A stretch of 64,000 bases of DNA from Arundinibacter roseus (lineage in GTDB: Bacteria; Bacteroidota; Bacteroidia; Cytophagales; Spirosomataceae): contig NZ_SMJU01000005.1 of assembly GCF_004348825.1 (NCBI RefSeq), positions 1 to 64,000 of the forward strand. The letters are read 5' to 3'. Within the stretch, counting starts at the first letter, position 1. Each line of letters opens with the position of its first letter. Positions 1-8,648 of this stretch are shown here, one piece after another. Below the pieces are notes generated by a model, which was given only the letters and a program-made list of their open reading frames with translations, was not told where the DNA came from and did no database searches. The position numbers and the translations under genes were made by a program.

Positions 1-761
1 CCTGAGTCACCGCCAATATAAATCGAATAATTTGGAGAGCGAAGCATGTAGGATGCCCACAGCGTTTGGTTGCGCTTGAAACCCCGGCCCGAAAAGTGGC
101 GGGCAGGCAGAGCCGTCAATGTCAGGGTACTATCGAGGACTATTTCTTCCTGCCAGTCGAGTTCCTGGATTTGGGTTGAATCGTATCCCCATTTTTCCAA
201 ATGCGCCCCTACTCCCAGGGCTGTTACCACTTTTTTTACACCTGAGCGCAAGGCCGTGACGGTTGCGTAATCCAGGTGATCGTAATGGTCGTGGGTCAGT
301 ACAAGGAGGTCAATATTTGGAAAGTCCTCAGCTGTATATACGTTGCTACCTTCGTAATTCTTCCCAAAAAATGAAACAGGAGATGCATTTCCGCTAAATA
401 CCGGATCAATCAGGATTGTCTTTCCAGCCAGTTTGATCAGGTACGAAGAGTGACCAAACCACACCACCGCGGGTTCTTCACTGATCAGCGTTTTAAGGTT
501 GGTTTTGACCGATGGAAGTGCCTGCGTTGGCTCGCGATCTACGCTTTTGGCCAGGTAGGCTTTCAGAATGTCCCAATAGGTAACTCCTTCCGCCAAATCA
601 GGCGTAAAACTTTGGTTTTTGAACGAACCTTCCCGATAATTCTGTGATTTTTTTATGCGTTCCAAACGGGTACCTTCGGGCTCGGCTCCAAAAACAGCCT
701 GTTGCATAAACAGCCAAATTCCTGCACCTGACAGCACTAAAAAAAGTATAAAATACACCAT
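1..761 (-). CDS. MBL-fold metallo-hydrolase (partial, 3' end outside window)
   Basis: The reading frame starts at an ATG at 761 on the minus strand and runs off the left edge after about 253 codons. The translation begins with one hydrophobic helix (residues 1-20, likely a membrane anchor). A UlaG/NAPE-PLD-type metallo-beta-lactamase fold follows, with VWFGHSSYLIK, the metal-ligand loop THDHYDHLD (HxHxDH) and ARHFSGRGFKRN, and the frame is cut at IYIGGDSG. Members of this family are metal-dependent hydrolases of phosphodiester or lactone bonds. The substrate here cannot be told. A 16-bp operator-like sequence lies 58 bp upstream and recurs before the neighbouring TetR gene, so that regulator probably controls this gene. 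Family is secure, role is not. Confidence 0.9.
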   Translation of the reverse strand, partial: MVYFILFLVLSGAGIWLFMQQAVFGAEPEGTRLERIKKSQNYREGSFKNQSFTPDLAEGVTYWDILKAYLAKSVDREPTQALPSVKTNLKTLISEEPAVVWFGHSSYLIKLAGKTILIDPVFSGNASPVSFFGKNYEGSNVYTAEDFPNIDLLVLTHDHYDHLDYATVTALRSGVKKVVTALGVGAHLEKWGYDSTQIQELDWQEEIVLDSTLTLTALPARHFSGRGFKRNQTLWASYMLRSPNYSIYIGGDS

Positions 762-818
762 GATCTTGCGAATAGTTTTCAATGTTAAAAAAAGTTGATT
801 GGTTTTTAAATAGAATAT

Positions 819-834
819 GTGAGTACTTACTTAC
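819..834. promoter_or_regulatory. Candidate TetR operator upstream of the MBL hydrolase
   Basis: The sequence GTGAGTACTTACTTAC is an imperfect palindrome. It matches 14 of 16 positions with a site at 1384-1399 just before the TetR gene. It lies between the end of the TetR gene and the start of the MBL gene, where a repressor site is expected. That the TetR protein binds it is inference. Confidence 0.6.
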
Positions 835-850
835 AGCTCATACACAAAAA

Positions 851-1378
851 TTAGTATTTCGATTTTATAAAAGTCAACATGTTTTCAAGAGTTGCAGCGT
901 CCGGTTGTTTGATCATCATGGAGCCAAATCCTTCGACAAGCATTGCCAGTAGCTGAATTTCCTTTTCGGGTTCAGCGTAGCCCAGGGCCCGAAACGATTC
1001 CATGCCCAATTGCATCAGACGGAGGTAATGCGGCGACGTATGTGCATGCGTGTATTTTCGCTGCCATTTGATAGTAAATTGCAGCTGCCAAAACTCCCGT
1101 TCTTCCTGAAACAGAACGTAGGCAAGTTCGATGATTTTATGAATTCGTTGACGGTGATTTCCTTCCTGCTCAATCCCAGTCAGATGCCTGCCAATGCGGC
1201 TTTCGCCCAACTCAACAACCGCTTTCATTAGTCCTTCCTTTGTGCCAAAATGTCGAAAAATCAACCCTTCTGAAACCCCGGCCAGGCGCGCAATTTTGCT
1301 CGTAGGCGTGGTATCAAAGCCCTGTTCGGCAAAAAGTTTGAGGGCCGTTTCCAGAATGAGTTCTTTCTTTTCAGTCAT
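851..1378 (-). CDS. TetR/AcrR family transcriptional regulator
   Basis: A 175-residue one-component regulator. The N-terminus has the TetR helix-turn-helix (about residues 5-50): ILETALKLFAEQGFDTT, then TSKIARLAGVSEGLIFRHF as the recognition helix region. The C-terminal half is a helical ligand-binding domain of unknown specificity. A TTG 33 bp further upstream would also be in frame, but I chose the ATG at 1378. It gives the usual TetR start and leaves the operator-like palindrome at 1384-1399 upstream of the coding region rather than inside it. The gene is followed on the same strand by the MBL hydrolase, which has the same palindrome. Autoregulation plus control of that hydrolase is likely but inferred. 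Confidence 0.93.
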   Translation of the reverse strand: MTEKKELILETALKLFAEQGFDTTPTSKIARLAGVSEGLIFRHFGTKEGLMKAVVELGESRIGRHLTGIEQEGNHRQRIHKIIELAYVLFQEEREFWQLQFTIKWQRKYTHAHTSPHYLRLMQLGMESFRALGYAEPEKEIQLLAMLVEGFGSMMIKQPDAATLENMLTFIKSKY

Positions 1379-1383
1379 AGCAA

Positions 1384-1399
1384 GTGAGTGATTACTTAC
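1384..1399. promoter_or_regulatory. Candidate TetR operator upstream of the TetR gene
   Basis: GTGAGTGATTACTTAC is an imperfect palindrome 5 bp upstream of the chosen TetR start codon. It differs at two central positions from the site at 819-834. Its position suggests autorepression. Confidence 0.6.
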
Positions 1400-1474
1400 A
1401 AAAACCCGCAAGCGTTATTTTTGGTTTCTGAATCTTGAAAAAAAATTAATCCTCTGGAAAATTCTGCGGAAAGT

Positions 1475-2314
1475 TTAGCCTTTTACCAGTTCAAAAAGTG
1501 TGATTTCGGGACGAACATTGAACCGCACCTGAATCAGATGACCCAGTGCCCGATTGATATACAGCGTGCGACCATCCCCCAAATCTACCTGTCCGGCTAC
1601 GTACTTTTTGTTGCGTACCGGCAGCAGCGGTGGCCGTAAAAAGGGGGCTTTACACTGCCCGCCGTGCGTATGTCCCGACAAAATCCAGCCCTGATAACCA
1701 TTCCAGATTGGAAGATCTGCAACGTCCGGATTATGACAAAGCACCAGCTGCGGCTTATTTTGAGGAAGCGATTGCAGGACCAGTTCGGGCTTAAAATTGG
1801 TCGCCCACCAGTCATCCAGGCCAATAATCGAAAGGCCATGCACATCAATTTGTTCATTCCTCAGCATCCGGATTCCACGGGCCGAAAGAATGTCAGTTAC
1901 GCGGTCAGCCACCGCCTCTTCCTTCCAGTCGAGGCCGTAGTCGTGGTTACCCAGTACGCCCGCCGTTCCCAAAGTACCATGCACCGCATGCGCCATCACC
2001 TCTTCAAGTTGAGCAAACTGTTCAGGGGATTCGTAGTTCACAAAATCGCCTGTATAAACGACAAAATCCGGAGCCAGTTGCTGCGCTTTTTGCATCGATT
2101 CGATGAGGTACTTTCTGTCGAAGCGGTTTCCCACGTGCATGTCGCTTATTTGCATCAGCGTTTTGCCCACAAGTGCCTCAGGCAGTTGACGAATCGGCAT
2201 TTGCACCCGAACAAATTCAAGCCAGAAAGGCTCCACCTGCCAGGTATACAGGCCCGTAAGTACACCTGCACCGGTAGCAGCGGCAAGCGTTTGAAGGAAG
2301 GTTTTACGTTGCAT
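1475..2314 (-). CDS. Metallophosphoesterase (YkuE/YaeI-like), exported
   Basis: A 279-residue calcineurin-like phosphoesterase. All the dinuclear metal motifs are visible: DMHVG (D58, H60), GDFVNY (D90), GNHDYG (N123, H124), LCHNPD and GHTHGGQ near the C-terminus. The first 25 residues are a hydrophobic alanine/glycine-rich signal or anchor segment after a short basic start, so the enzyme probably acts outside the cytoplasmic membrane. Related YkuE/YaeI proteins hydrolyse phosphodiester or pyrophosphate bonds in lipid substrates. The substrate here is unknown. The ATG at 2314 is the only good start. The gene lies 96 bp upstream of the TetR gene on the same strand. Confidence 0.93.
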   Translation of the reverse strand: MQRKTFLQTLAAATGAGVLTGLYTWQVEPFWLEFVRVQMPIRQLPEALVGKTLMQISDMHVGNRFDRKYLIESMQKAQQLAPDFVVYTGDFVNYESPEQFAQLEEVMAHAVHGTLGTAGVLGNHDYGLDWKEEAVADRVTDILSARGIRMLRNEQIDVHGLSIIGLDDWWATNFKPELVLQSLPQNKPQLVLCHNPDVADLPIWNGYQGWILSGHTHGGQCKAPFLRPPLLPVRNKKYVAGQVDLGDGRTLYINRALGHLIQVRFNVRPEITLFELVKG

Positions 2315-2386
2315 AAAAAAAGGAGGTTCAAATCAGCGGCTTAGCTAGTTTGATTTATAGTAAACTATAATTTTTACTAAGGTACG

Positions 2387-3094
2387 TTATTTGTTCTTTT
2401 TCTTATCTCCCCAAAAAGGCGAAGGAAGGGGTTTTTCCTTGAACACAAAAGCGAGACCATCCCTGAGAGCTTGTGGATACACGAGCACGCGCACTCTAAA
2501 AAATACGCCGTTGAAGGAAGGTATTGACTGAGAAGGTCTAAGATTGTGCCGATACCCCGACTGTAAACCGAGCCCTACCCACCGGGTGGCTTTCCACTCG
2601 CCATAGCCACCGATTTGCAGCGGGACGAGCGTATGTTCTACTGGTTTTTCGCTTAGAGGTTCGCCAGAAAGCAAAACCAATGTAGTGGTGCTTTGGCCAA
2701 TTCCTAGCTCGATTGGAATTCCTGCCTTCCAGCGAGGTTCGTTGAACAAAATGTGCCAGTAGCCCGTACTGACAAAATAAAGGTCAGTTTTTGAGTAGCC
2801 TGCCGCGTCGGTTTGTTTGGCTTCTGCTTTGGAAATAGCACTCAATTGCCGCTTCCCGCGACTTCCTGCCCAGTAATACCCCAGAGTTACTTCACGTTCC
2901 AGAGTTCCCCAGGTATACCCTAAACTTCCGCCCCACATCCCGAAATTTCCGCCTGGAATAAATGATGTTCGATTGTCAATGTGAAGCTTCCAACGCAAAA
3001 GGCCCGTAGGGGCAGTTACAGACTGCGCATAACTTTCCGGGCACCCAATGAAAATCAGGCATTGCAATAAACCATACAACCAGAAAAGGCGCAT
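2387..3094 (-). CDS. Hypothetical outer-membrane beta-barrel-like protein
   Basis: 235 residues with a clear signal peptide (hydrophobic stretch, then a cut site near SYAQS). The mature part alternates short glycine/aromatic-rich strands (GGSLGYTWG, VTLGYYWAG, FVSTGYWHILF, WVGLGLQSGYRHN), as in small outer-membrane beta-barrels. I do not recognise a specific family. It sits 72 bp upstream of the phosphoesterase on the same strand and may be co-transcribed with it. No catalytic motif is seen. Confidence 0.75.
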   Translation of the reverse strand: MRLFWLYGLLQCLIFIGCPESYAQSVTAPTGLLRWKLHIDNRTSFIPGGNFGMWGGSLGYTWGTLEREVTLGYYWAGSRGKRQLSAISKAEAKQTDAAGYSKTDLYFVSTGYWHILFNEPRWKAGIPIELGIGQSTTTLVLLSGEPLSEKPVEHTLVPLQIGGYGEWKATRWVGLGLQSGYRHNLRPSQSIPSFNGVFFRVRVLVYPQALRDGLAFVFKEKPLPSPFWGDKKKNK

Positions 3095-3280
3095 ATGCAG
3101 AAATTGAAACCTTACAACATACTTCCTTAAAAAAAGTCGGCCTGACCTGTCTGAAATGAGTAATGGCTAAAATTCATTACTCATAAAAGCGTATGAAAGA
3201 ACAATTTTGAATTGCCTTTAAAGTAAGAGCTTCCTCTGATTCTCTTTTTGAGAAATACTTCCCCCAACGTATTCATTCCC

Positions 3281-3997
3281 ATGCAACGACGAAGTTTTAT
3301 CTCACTCAGCCTTTGTACTGCCGCCGGATTGTGGGCAACTACGCCATTCTCAGGCGCATCTCTGCCTTTCAAGCCACCACTACGGCTTGCGGTTCTGACT
3401 TCCGAAAATACCTTGACCGATACGTATCAGGGGGTAGTAGAACTATTAACTGGTAATAAAATTCCTTTTGAGTTTATTAGTTCACACCAGGAACTCGAAC
3501 CCTACCAACTGCTGATCTTGCCAGATCATGTATGTATACATGATGCTTTTATATCCCGATTTGAGGCATTTTTGGCACGAGGAGGCACAGTACTCGCGTC
3601 GTTTCAGGCCGGACTAACAGCAGATTTTTCCCGATTTTTCAGTCCCGCTTTTGGGCTGCATGCACCTAAGTTGGCTACTTACAGTCCCGGACTTATCCGC
3701 ATCAAATCCGGTTTAATCAATAGGCACATATCTGACCATGAAGTAGTCATGATTGAGCGGGGCATGCAGGTAAAAACCGCCGGAGCTGACGTTTTGGGAC
3801 AAAGCCTTTCTCCTTTAACCGGCGAGCCTGATGGATTTCCGGCTGTTACCTTATGCAACCGGGTTATGTATTTTGCGCATCCGGTGTTTGCTGAATATCA
3901 TAAATTCAAAACTCCCTGGTCAAAACAACTAATTCTGAATGCGCTGAACCTATTGACTGAAAAAAATCATCCGAAAATTTTAACTATTCCAGTGTAA
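3281..3997 (+). CDS. Exported protein with a glutamine-amidotransferase-like (beta-galactosidase trimerisation-like) fold
   Basis: 238 residues from the ATG at 3281. The frame is open back to a TTG at 3248, but the ATG gives a compact signal peptide (MQRRSFISLSL, cut near FSGAS). The mature part has the alternating beta/alpha pattern LRLAVLTSE, YQLLILPDH, ISRFEAFLARGGTVLAS. This resembles the class I amidotransferase-like domain found in beta-galactosidase trimerisation domains and ThuA proteins. The nucleophile elbow Cys is not evident, so it is more likely a structural or binding domain than an enzyme. The gene is followed after 79 bp by a secreted SASA-type esterase on the same strand, which hints at a shared glycan role (inference). 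Confidence 0.7.
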   Translation: MQRRSFISLSLCTAAGLWATTPFSGASLPFKPPLRLAVLTSENTLTDTYQGVVELLTGNKIPFEFISSHQELEPYQLLILPDHVCIHDAFISRFEAFLARGGTVLASFQAGLTADFSRFFSPAFGLHAPKLATYSPGLIRIKSGLINRHISDHEVVMIERGMQVKTAGADVLGQSLSPLTGEPDGFPAVTLCNRVMYFAHPVFAEYHKFKTPWSKQLILNALNLLTEKNHPKILTIPV

Positions 3998-4076
3998 GAA
4001 CATAGCCTAAAATACCCGGCCGCGCAACATTCAAACCGAGGCGTAAGTTAACTACGTACACAAACTGTTACGAATC

Positions 4077-6092
4077 ATGGTTCGATCAACGGCGTTGCTC
4101 TTCGTTTTGGTATTTTTGGTAGCGTTTCGGGCAGAAGCCCGACTTTCGGTTTCTTTCCCAACGGCTCACACCGTGATTCAACGCAGCCCTGCCGATAGCG
4201 CTCTGTTGTCGATTGCGGGTAGCTACAGCTTACCATACCAGTCGATAGAAGCCCGGCTCATATTTCTCGACGATGCCCGGTCCGGTCTGTGGACGGCATT
4301 GAAATTCTCTACGCATGAAGGTGTTTTTTATGGAAGCATTCCAGCCAAAGGAGGATGGTACCGACTGGAAATCAGAGGAATACTTACTAATTCCAGAACC
4401 GACACCCTGTCCGTCGAGCCAATAGGAGTCGGCGAGGTTTTTCTGGTAGCGGGCCATTCCAATGCCATGGGTCTGCCAAACCTTGGGGCCAAAGATGGCG
4501 GCCCGCAGGTGGTTTCGTTTTCAGCGGTTAACAAAGTTTTGAATGCGGAAAACATTACAGTAGCTTCGAACGAACCGATGCCGTTTCCTTCTTTTTCCAG
4601 ATTCCGGGCCGACCATTTTGTGTTTCCTTCCGGCGAATCGGCCTGGAATTGGGGCGAACTCGGCACCCTGCTTTCTGCCCGGCTTGGCGTGCCCGTTTTG
4701 TTCATGAATGCAGGGTGGGCCGCGGCAAACTCGGTTAATTGGCGTGAGTCTGCCGAAGGAAATAATACCCGAAATATTTATGTAGGAAAAGATTGGCCTA
4801 ACCAACAGCCGTACGCCAACTTGAAAAATACACTCATTTACCTGCATTCCATCCTCGGTCTGCGGGCAGTACTTTGGCACCACGGCGAAAATGACGCCAC
4901 GCATTTGAAGATTTCCCAGGAAGATTATTTTACCAACATAAAGACACTGATTGAACGTAGCCGACTCGATTTTGGCTGTTCGATGGCGTGGGTCATTGGG
5001 CTCTGCTCGGTGAGTTTTTCTACGCCTCTACCCTATTTACCCGTGTTGAATGCCCAAACTCAATTGATCGAAACACCCGAATTTAATACCTGGCCCGGCC
5101 CGTGGACCGACACCATTCAGGTGCCCCGGCCAGCACATGGTCATTTTGAGAACGTACGCGGGGGCACGCAAGGGCTTTCGGAGGTTGCACATGCCTGGAA
5201 CCGGGTTCTTACCGATTCGTTTTTTGACAACAGTAACGCTTTTCAGCCTCCTTTTTTATTGCATGTGGGGCTTCCTCCCGGGCTTGCAGCGCAGGGTCAG
5301 CACTTTCGGATTCCGGTTTGGGGGTCAGACAACATGGAAGTACCGATTTCGGTTGATATCCATTTGCATACGCAGGAAGGCGATTTTGTAGCAGTCGTGG
5401 GCAGTGGTACACCGGGCAACGTACAGGTACAGCTCCCCGAAACTCTACCGGAAGGTGGGTATCGCCTGCGGGCTGTTTGTCAGGAACCACGGCTGATAAG
5501 TACGGTGTCCGAATCATTCAAAATTGAAAAGAATATTTCTGTTCCAAATCCGATTCGCTCCGTAGAATTAGATACAACTAACGGGGAAGTCACGCTGCAT
5601 GTTTTGCTTTCGTCGAAAGAAAATGTGGCGATGCTTACGCTGGAACGAACCGACGATTTACAAACATTTCAGCCGATCAAAACTTCCCCGCAAAACGATC
5701 ACCCGGGCACTTCGGCTTTATATACACTGACGGATATTGCCCCCTTGTCTACCACCGCATACTACCGTGTTACACTTCAAGATACGGATGGAAATACGCT
5801 CTTTTCTTCCGGGATCGCCTACTTTCGAGGGGAAACTCCTGCTGCATTGGCGCTATTTCCTCAGCCGGCCCGGAGCGGCGAACTCATTTATCTGCGATTG
5901 GATACCGCAGAAATTGAAGAAGTTACGGTATTTGATTCCGTCGGAAATACAATTCCGGCCACGCTGCTGCCCGGTACTTTCCAGGGTTTGTGGGTGTTAC
6001 ACACAAACACCCGGCTGGGACCGGGTGTGTATATGCTGCATGTGTTGCAACGTTCAGATTCAAGAATCCAGCGTATGTTAATTATTCCTTAG
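4077..6092 (+). CDS. T9SS-secreted sialate O-acetylesterase-like (SASA/SGNH) esterase
   Basis: 671 residues. A signal peptide (1-21, ending AEA) is followed by a SASA/SGNH-type carbohydrate esterase domain. This shows the block-I serine motif GHSNAMG (normally GQSNM), LWHHGENDATH, and a C-terminal histidine region around HGHFENVRGGTQGLS. Beta-sandwich domains follow, then a C-terminal type IX sorting domain (from about residue 590: ALFPQPARSGELIYLRL to the end, with VYMLHVL). The enzyme would remove acetyl groups from sugars outside the cell or on its surface. The His in place of Gln in block I is a variation on the family consensus. The preceding amidotransferase-fold gene may be co-transcribed. 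The gene is convergent with the anti-sigma gene, with only 15 bp between the stops. Confidence 0.85.
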   Translation: MVRSTALLFVLVFLVAFRAEARLSVSFPTAHTVIQRSPADSALLSIAGSYSLPYQSIEARLIFLDDARSGLWTALKFSTHEGVFYGSIPAKGGWYRLEIRGILTNSRTDTLSVEPIGVGEVFLVAGHSNAMGLPNLGAKDGGPQVVSFSAVNKVLNAENITVASNEPMPFPSFSRFRADHFVFPSGESAWNWGELGTLLSARLGVPVLFMNAGWAAANSVNWRESAEGNNTRNIYVGKDWPNQQPYANLKNTLIYLHSILGLRAVLWHHGENDATHLKISQEDYFTNIKTLIERSRLDFGCSMAWVIGLCSVSFSTPLPYLPVLNAQTQLIETPEFNTWPGPWTDTIQVPRPAHGHFENVRGGTQGLSEVAHAWNRVLTDSFFDNSNAFQPPFLLHVGLPPGLAAQGQHFRIPVWGSDNMEVPISVDIHLHTQEGDFVAVVGSGTPGNVQVQLPETLPEGGYRLRAVCQEPRLISTVSESFKIEKNISVPNPIRSVELDTTNGEVTLHVLLSSKENVAMLTLERTDDLQTFQPIKTSPQNDHPGTSALYTLTDIAPLSTTAYYRVTLQDTDGNTLFSSGIAYFRGETPAALALFPQPARSGELIYLRLDTAEIEEVTVFDSVGNTIPATLLPGTFQGLWVLHTNTRLGPGVYMLHVLQRSDSRIQRMLIIP

Positions 6093-6107
6093 CATCAATC
6101 GATTCGA

Positions 6108-6926
6108 TCAAACTTTTCCCATCACGTACATCTCTTCGAGCGTAGGCGATGGACTTCCACCTTCCTTTTCAAGCGTAATGGCAAAGGCAGCAGGTGTGGC
6201 GTTGGCGCGTTTCATTTGCAGTACTCTTCCTGCATAATCCTGAGCCAAAACACCCATATCTACCGGCTTTCCATCCACGATCGTCCACAGCTGATACTGC
6301 TTACCGGCAGGCGCAGCCGGAAGATTCTGCACATCCAGAAAAACCTCCTGCGTTTGCTGATTCCACAGAGCCACCACCGTACTTTCGGGTGCTTTGTCAA
6401 GTCCTGGCATGCGAATTATACGTACATCAGGATTGCGGTAGTACGAAGCAATCGTTTGGTTGTTGTCAGCAGTCGTTTGCAGGGTTTTCATCTGCGCTGC
6501 CAGTTTTTCGTTCTGACCATTGGTGAGTGTCAGCTGATACACAGCCCAGCTACTAACCAACGCCAGCACCACCGAAGCTGCCACCGCCATGAGCGCCCAC
6601 AACGGACGAGCGGACTGTTGACCTATTCGAATTTCGGCCGCACTTTCAGGAGCAGACTCCTCTACGAGAACGGGTTCTGTTTCGGTGATATCATCTTCTG
6701 AGGCAAATTCCATCTGGGCAAAAATCTTATCTTTCAAGGCCCGGGGAGGATTTTGCGCGTGTTGTAAAGCATAACTTTCCAGGGTTGATTCCAACCGGGT
6801 CAGCTCTGCTTTTACTTCTGGGTATATATGGGACAGGCATTCCACTTCTTGCTTCTCCTGTGGAGAAACAACGCCCAGCACGTATTCTTCTAATATGCCT
6901 GACTCTATGTAGGCTTGGGTATTCAT
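6108..6926 (-). CDS. Anti-sigma factor, RskA-type
   Basis: 272 residues. The N-terminal cytoplasmic part (1-105) includes the anti-sigma motif YVLGVVSPQEKQEVE. One transmembrane helix follows (about 108-132, LWALMAVAASVVLALV), then a periplasmic RskA C-terminal domain with VVALWNQQTQEVFL and GKQYQLWTIVDGKPVDMGVL. It should hold the preceding ECF sigma factor inactive at the membrane and release it on an envelope signal. Its ATG overlaps the sigma factor stop by 4 bp (ATGA at 6923-6926), so translation is coupled, as is usual for such pairs. Confidence 0.93.
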   Translation of the reverse strand: MNTQAYIESGILEEYVLGVVSPQEKQEVECLSHIYPEVKAELTRLESTLESYALQHAQNPPRALKDKIFAQMEFASEDDITETEPVLVEESAPESAAEIRIGQQSARPLWALMAVAASVVLALVSSWAVYQLTLTNGQNEKLAAQMKTLQTTADNNQTIASYYRNPDVRIIRMPGLDKAPESTVVALWNQQTQEVFLDVQNLPAAPAGKQYQLWTIVDGKPVDMGVLAQDYAGRVLQMKRANATPAAFAITLEKEGGSPSPTLEEMYVMGKV

Positions 6927-7468
6927 ATGTTAAAGTAAAGTTTAAGATCCTGCAACGCTGTCCGAATGCGTGATTTAACCGTACCCAAAGGAATATTTAG
7001 TTCCTTTGAAACCTCTTCCTGTGTGTAGCCCTGAAAATAGACCAGGTCCACAAGCAGTTTTCGTTCCGGTTTCAAGTTTTCTACTAATGCTTTCAGATCT
7101 AATGTTGAGGTGGAGGGTTGATAGGAAGCATTTTGTTCTGTCCGGTCAAGATTTTCCGTAATATCATCCAGAATTGGCTTGCGACCTTCTGACCGAACGG
7201 CATCAATTGCGCTGTTTCGAGCGATATTGAGCATCCAGGTAAAAAGTCGGCCTTTGGCCGGATCATACGAAGTTATACTTTTCCAGATCTTTAAGAAAGC
7301 GTCCTGCATAACGTCTTCCGCTTTCTCTTCGTCTCGCAAGACCTTACAGATAACGCTGAACAAAGCCCCTGAGTAGCGTTCATACAGATATTCGTACGCT
7401 TCCCGGTTGTTCTGTTTCAACGATGCCACCAGATCTTCTTCCGAATAGTTGGTTTTTTTGGTCGCCAA
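6923..7468 (-). CDS. RNA polymerase ECF sigma factor (SigK-like)
   Basis: 181 residues with sigma-70 region 2 (about 25-90: VMQDAFLKIWKSI, FTWMLNIARNSAIDAVRS) and region 4 (about 125-178: LVYFQGYTQEEVSKELNIP, GTVKSRIRTALQDLK). The pairing with an RskA-type anti-sigma places it in the SigK/RskA group. The first in-frame start is a TTG at 7468, with a TAA two codons upstream and no ATG before region 2.2, so a TTG start seems real. About 1.2 kb of non-coding DNA lies upstream. The regulon is unknown. Confidence 0.93.
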   Translation of the reverse strand: MATKKTNYSEEDLVASLKQNNREAYEYLYERYSGALFSVICKVLRDEEKAEDVMQDAFLKIWKSITSYDPAKGRLFTWMLNIARNSAIDAVRSEGRKPILDDITENLDRTEQNASYQPSTSTLDLKALVENLKPERKLLVDLVYFQGYTQEEVSKELNIPLGTVKSRIRTALQDLKLYFNI

Positions 7469-8648
7469 AGGTTATAAAAGTTTTTATTCAAGAGGGGCAA
7501 TCTACTAATTTTTTGGATGGCATTAGACCTTTAAACGCTTTTTTTTCTCTTCATTTTCAGGCCCTAAGCCAAATGAACGTTTCAACTTTCATCAGAAGTA
7601 CGTAAGTTAAAGTGCTGCCGGCGGGCTACTTCTGCTGAATCTTTCAAAATTCATTCAAAAATTCTTTGGCTTTCAGGGTTATCTGCCACTATTTCCACCT
7701 TCATTAGTAGTATTGTCAAAAAGGTTATATATAGACCATGCATCTGTCCATTTCCTGTATTCAGGCCACCGTTTGCCACCCCTGCTTTACCCCTCTCACC
7801 CTTCAATTCAATACTGATTTGGTTTGGCTTGCTTTCGGGTTTATATACGCCACCCAAATATATTTGGATGTATAGCAGATGAAAATATATTTCCCCCACC
7901 TGGGCAACGATCACCCCAAATGCCTGGTGTCTCTTTTTGAGCCGTTCACTTTTTCTGTGCTTCAATAAAAGCTTGCTTTATAAAAAGTTGTTTGACGTCT
8001 CTATGCCCTAATATAGTACGAACCACAAGCGGCGATAGATCGACAGACTTTTACGATTTTAGAAAAAAAAGTCTGCAAAACTCTTCTGGCAGGCCTGGCG
8101 CTTCATCCTGTTCATAAATCTACCAAAACGGCTACCTTACTATCTCCCCAACTTGCGGAAAATCTTTCTCAGGCGCATTAAATCTTGAATTTTAGATTAT
8201 TTTTTGTAACTGATTTAAAGTTAATAATTTTGGTTTTTTATTACTATACGTTATTTTAATTTGTAACTTTTTGTACAACAACACAAGCTTAAATTTTACA
8301 ATCTTTTTAAAGAATCACGCACCAATACCGTTCAAATTAATTATTTTTCATTCTTTTTATTGTACTATTTTTAGTTAACTCAATTTCATTATACAATAAA
8401 TACTATTCATTGGATTAAAAATTGAGATTTTCCCTGAACACATCCCTAGGTAGCTCATGAACCGTTAAAAAATTTTTATAACTTTTTATTGCTATCCATA
8501 AATTCATTCTTCATCTTTGAATCAGATTTATGTGTAACCAAAAACTACCATAATATTCTTCCCCTCTTGGCATATCGTTTTTTAAGTAGTTTCACTAACT
8601 ATTAGTAACCAAAACTGTATCCTATTCCAAACATTTACACGACCATCC
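7469..8648. other. AT-rich intergenic region, 1.2 kb
   Basis: No convincing gene. A 104-codon minus-strand frame (7651-7965) starts at TTG and shows no family. From about 8180 to 8640 the DNA is strongly AT-rich and probably holds the promoter of the large secreted protein. One inverted repeat is visible: CAGACTTTT at 8044-8052 pairs with AAAAGTCTG at 8067-8075. I cannot assign a function to it. Confidence 0.6.

Noticed and set aside
7651-7965. 104-codon minus-strand frame in the AT-rich gap
   Set aside because: It starts at TTG, shows no family, and the last part lies in low-complexity DNA. No neighbour supports it.
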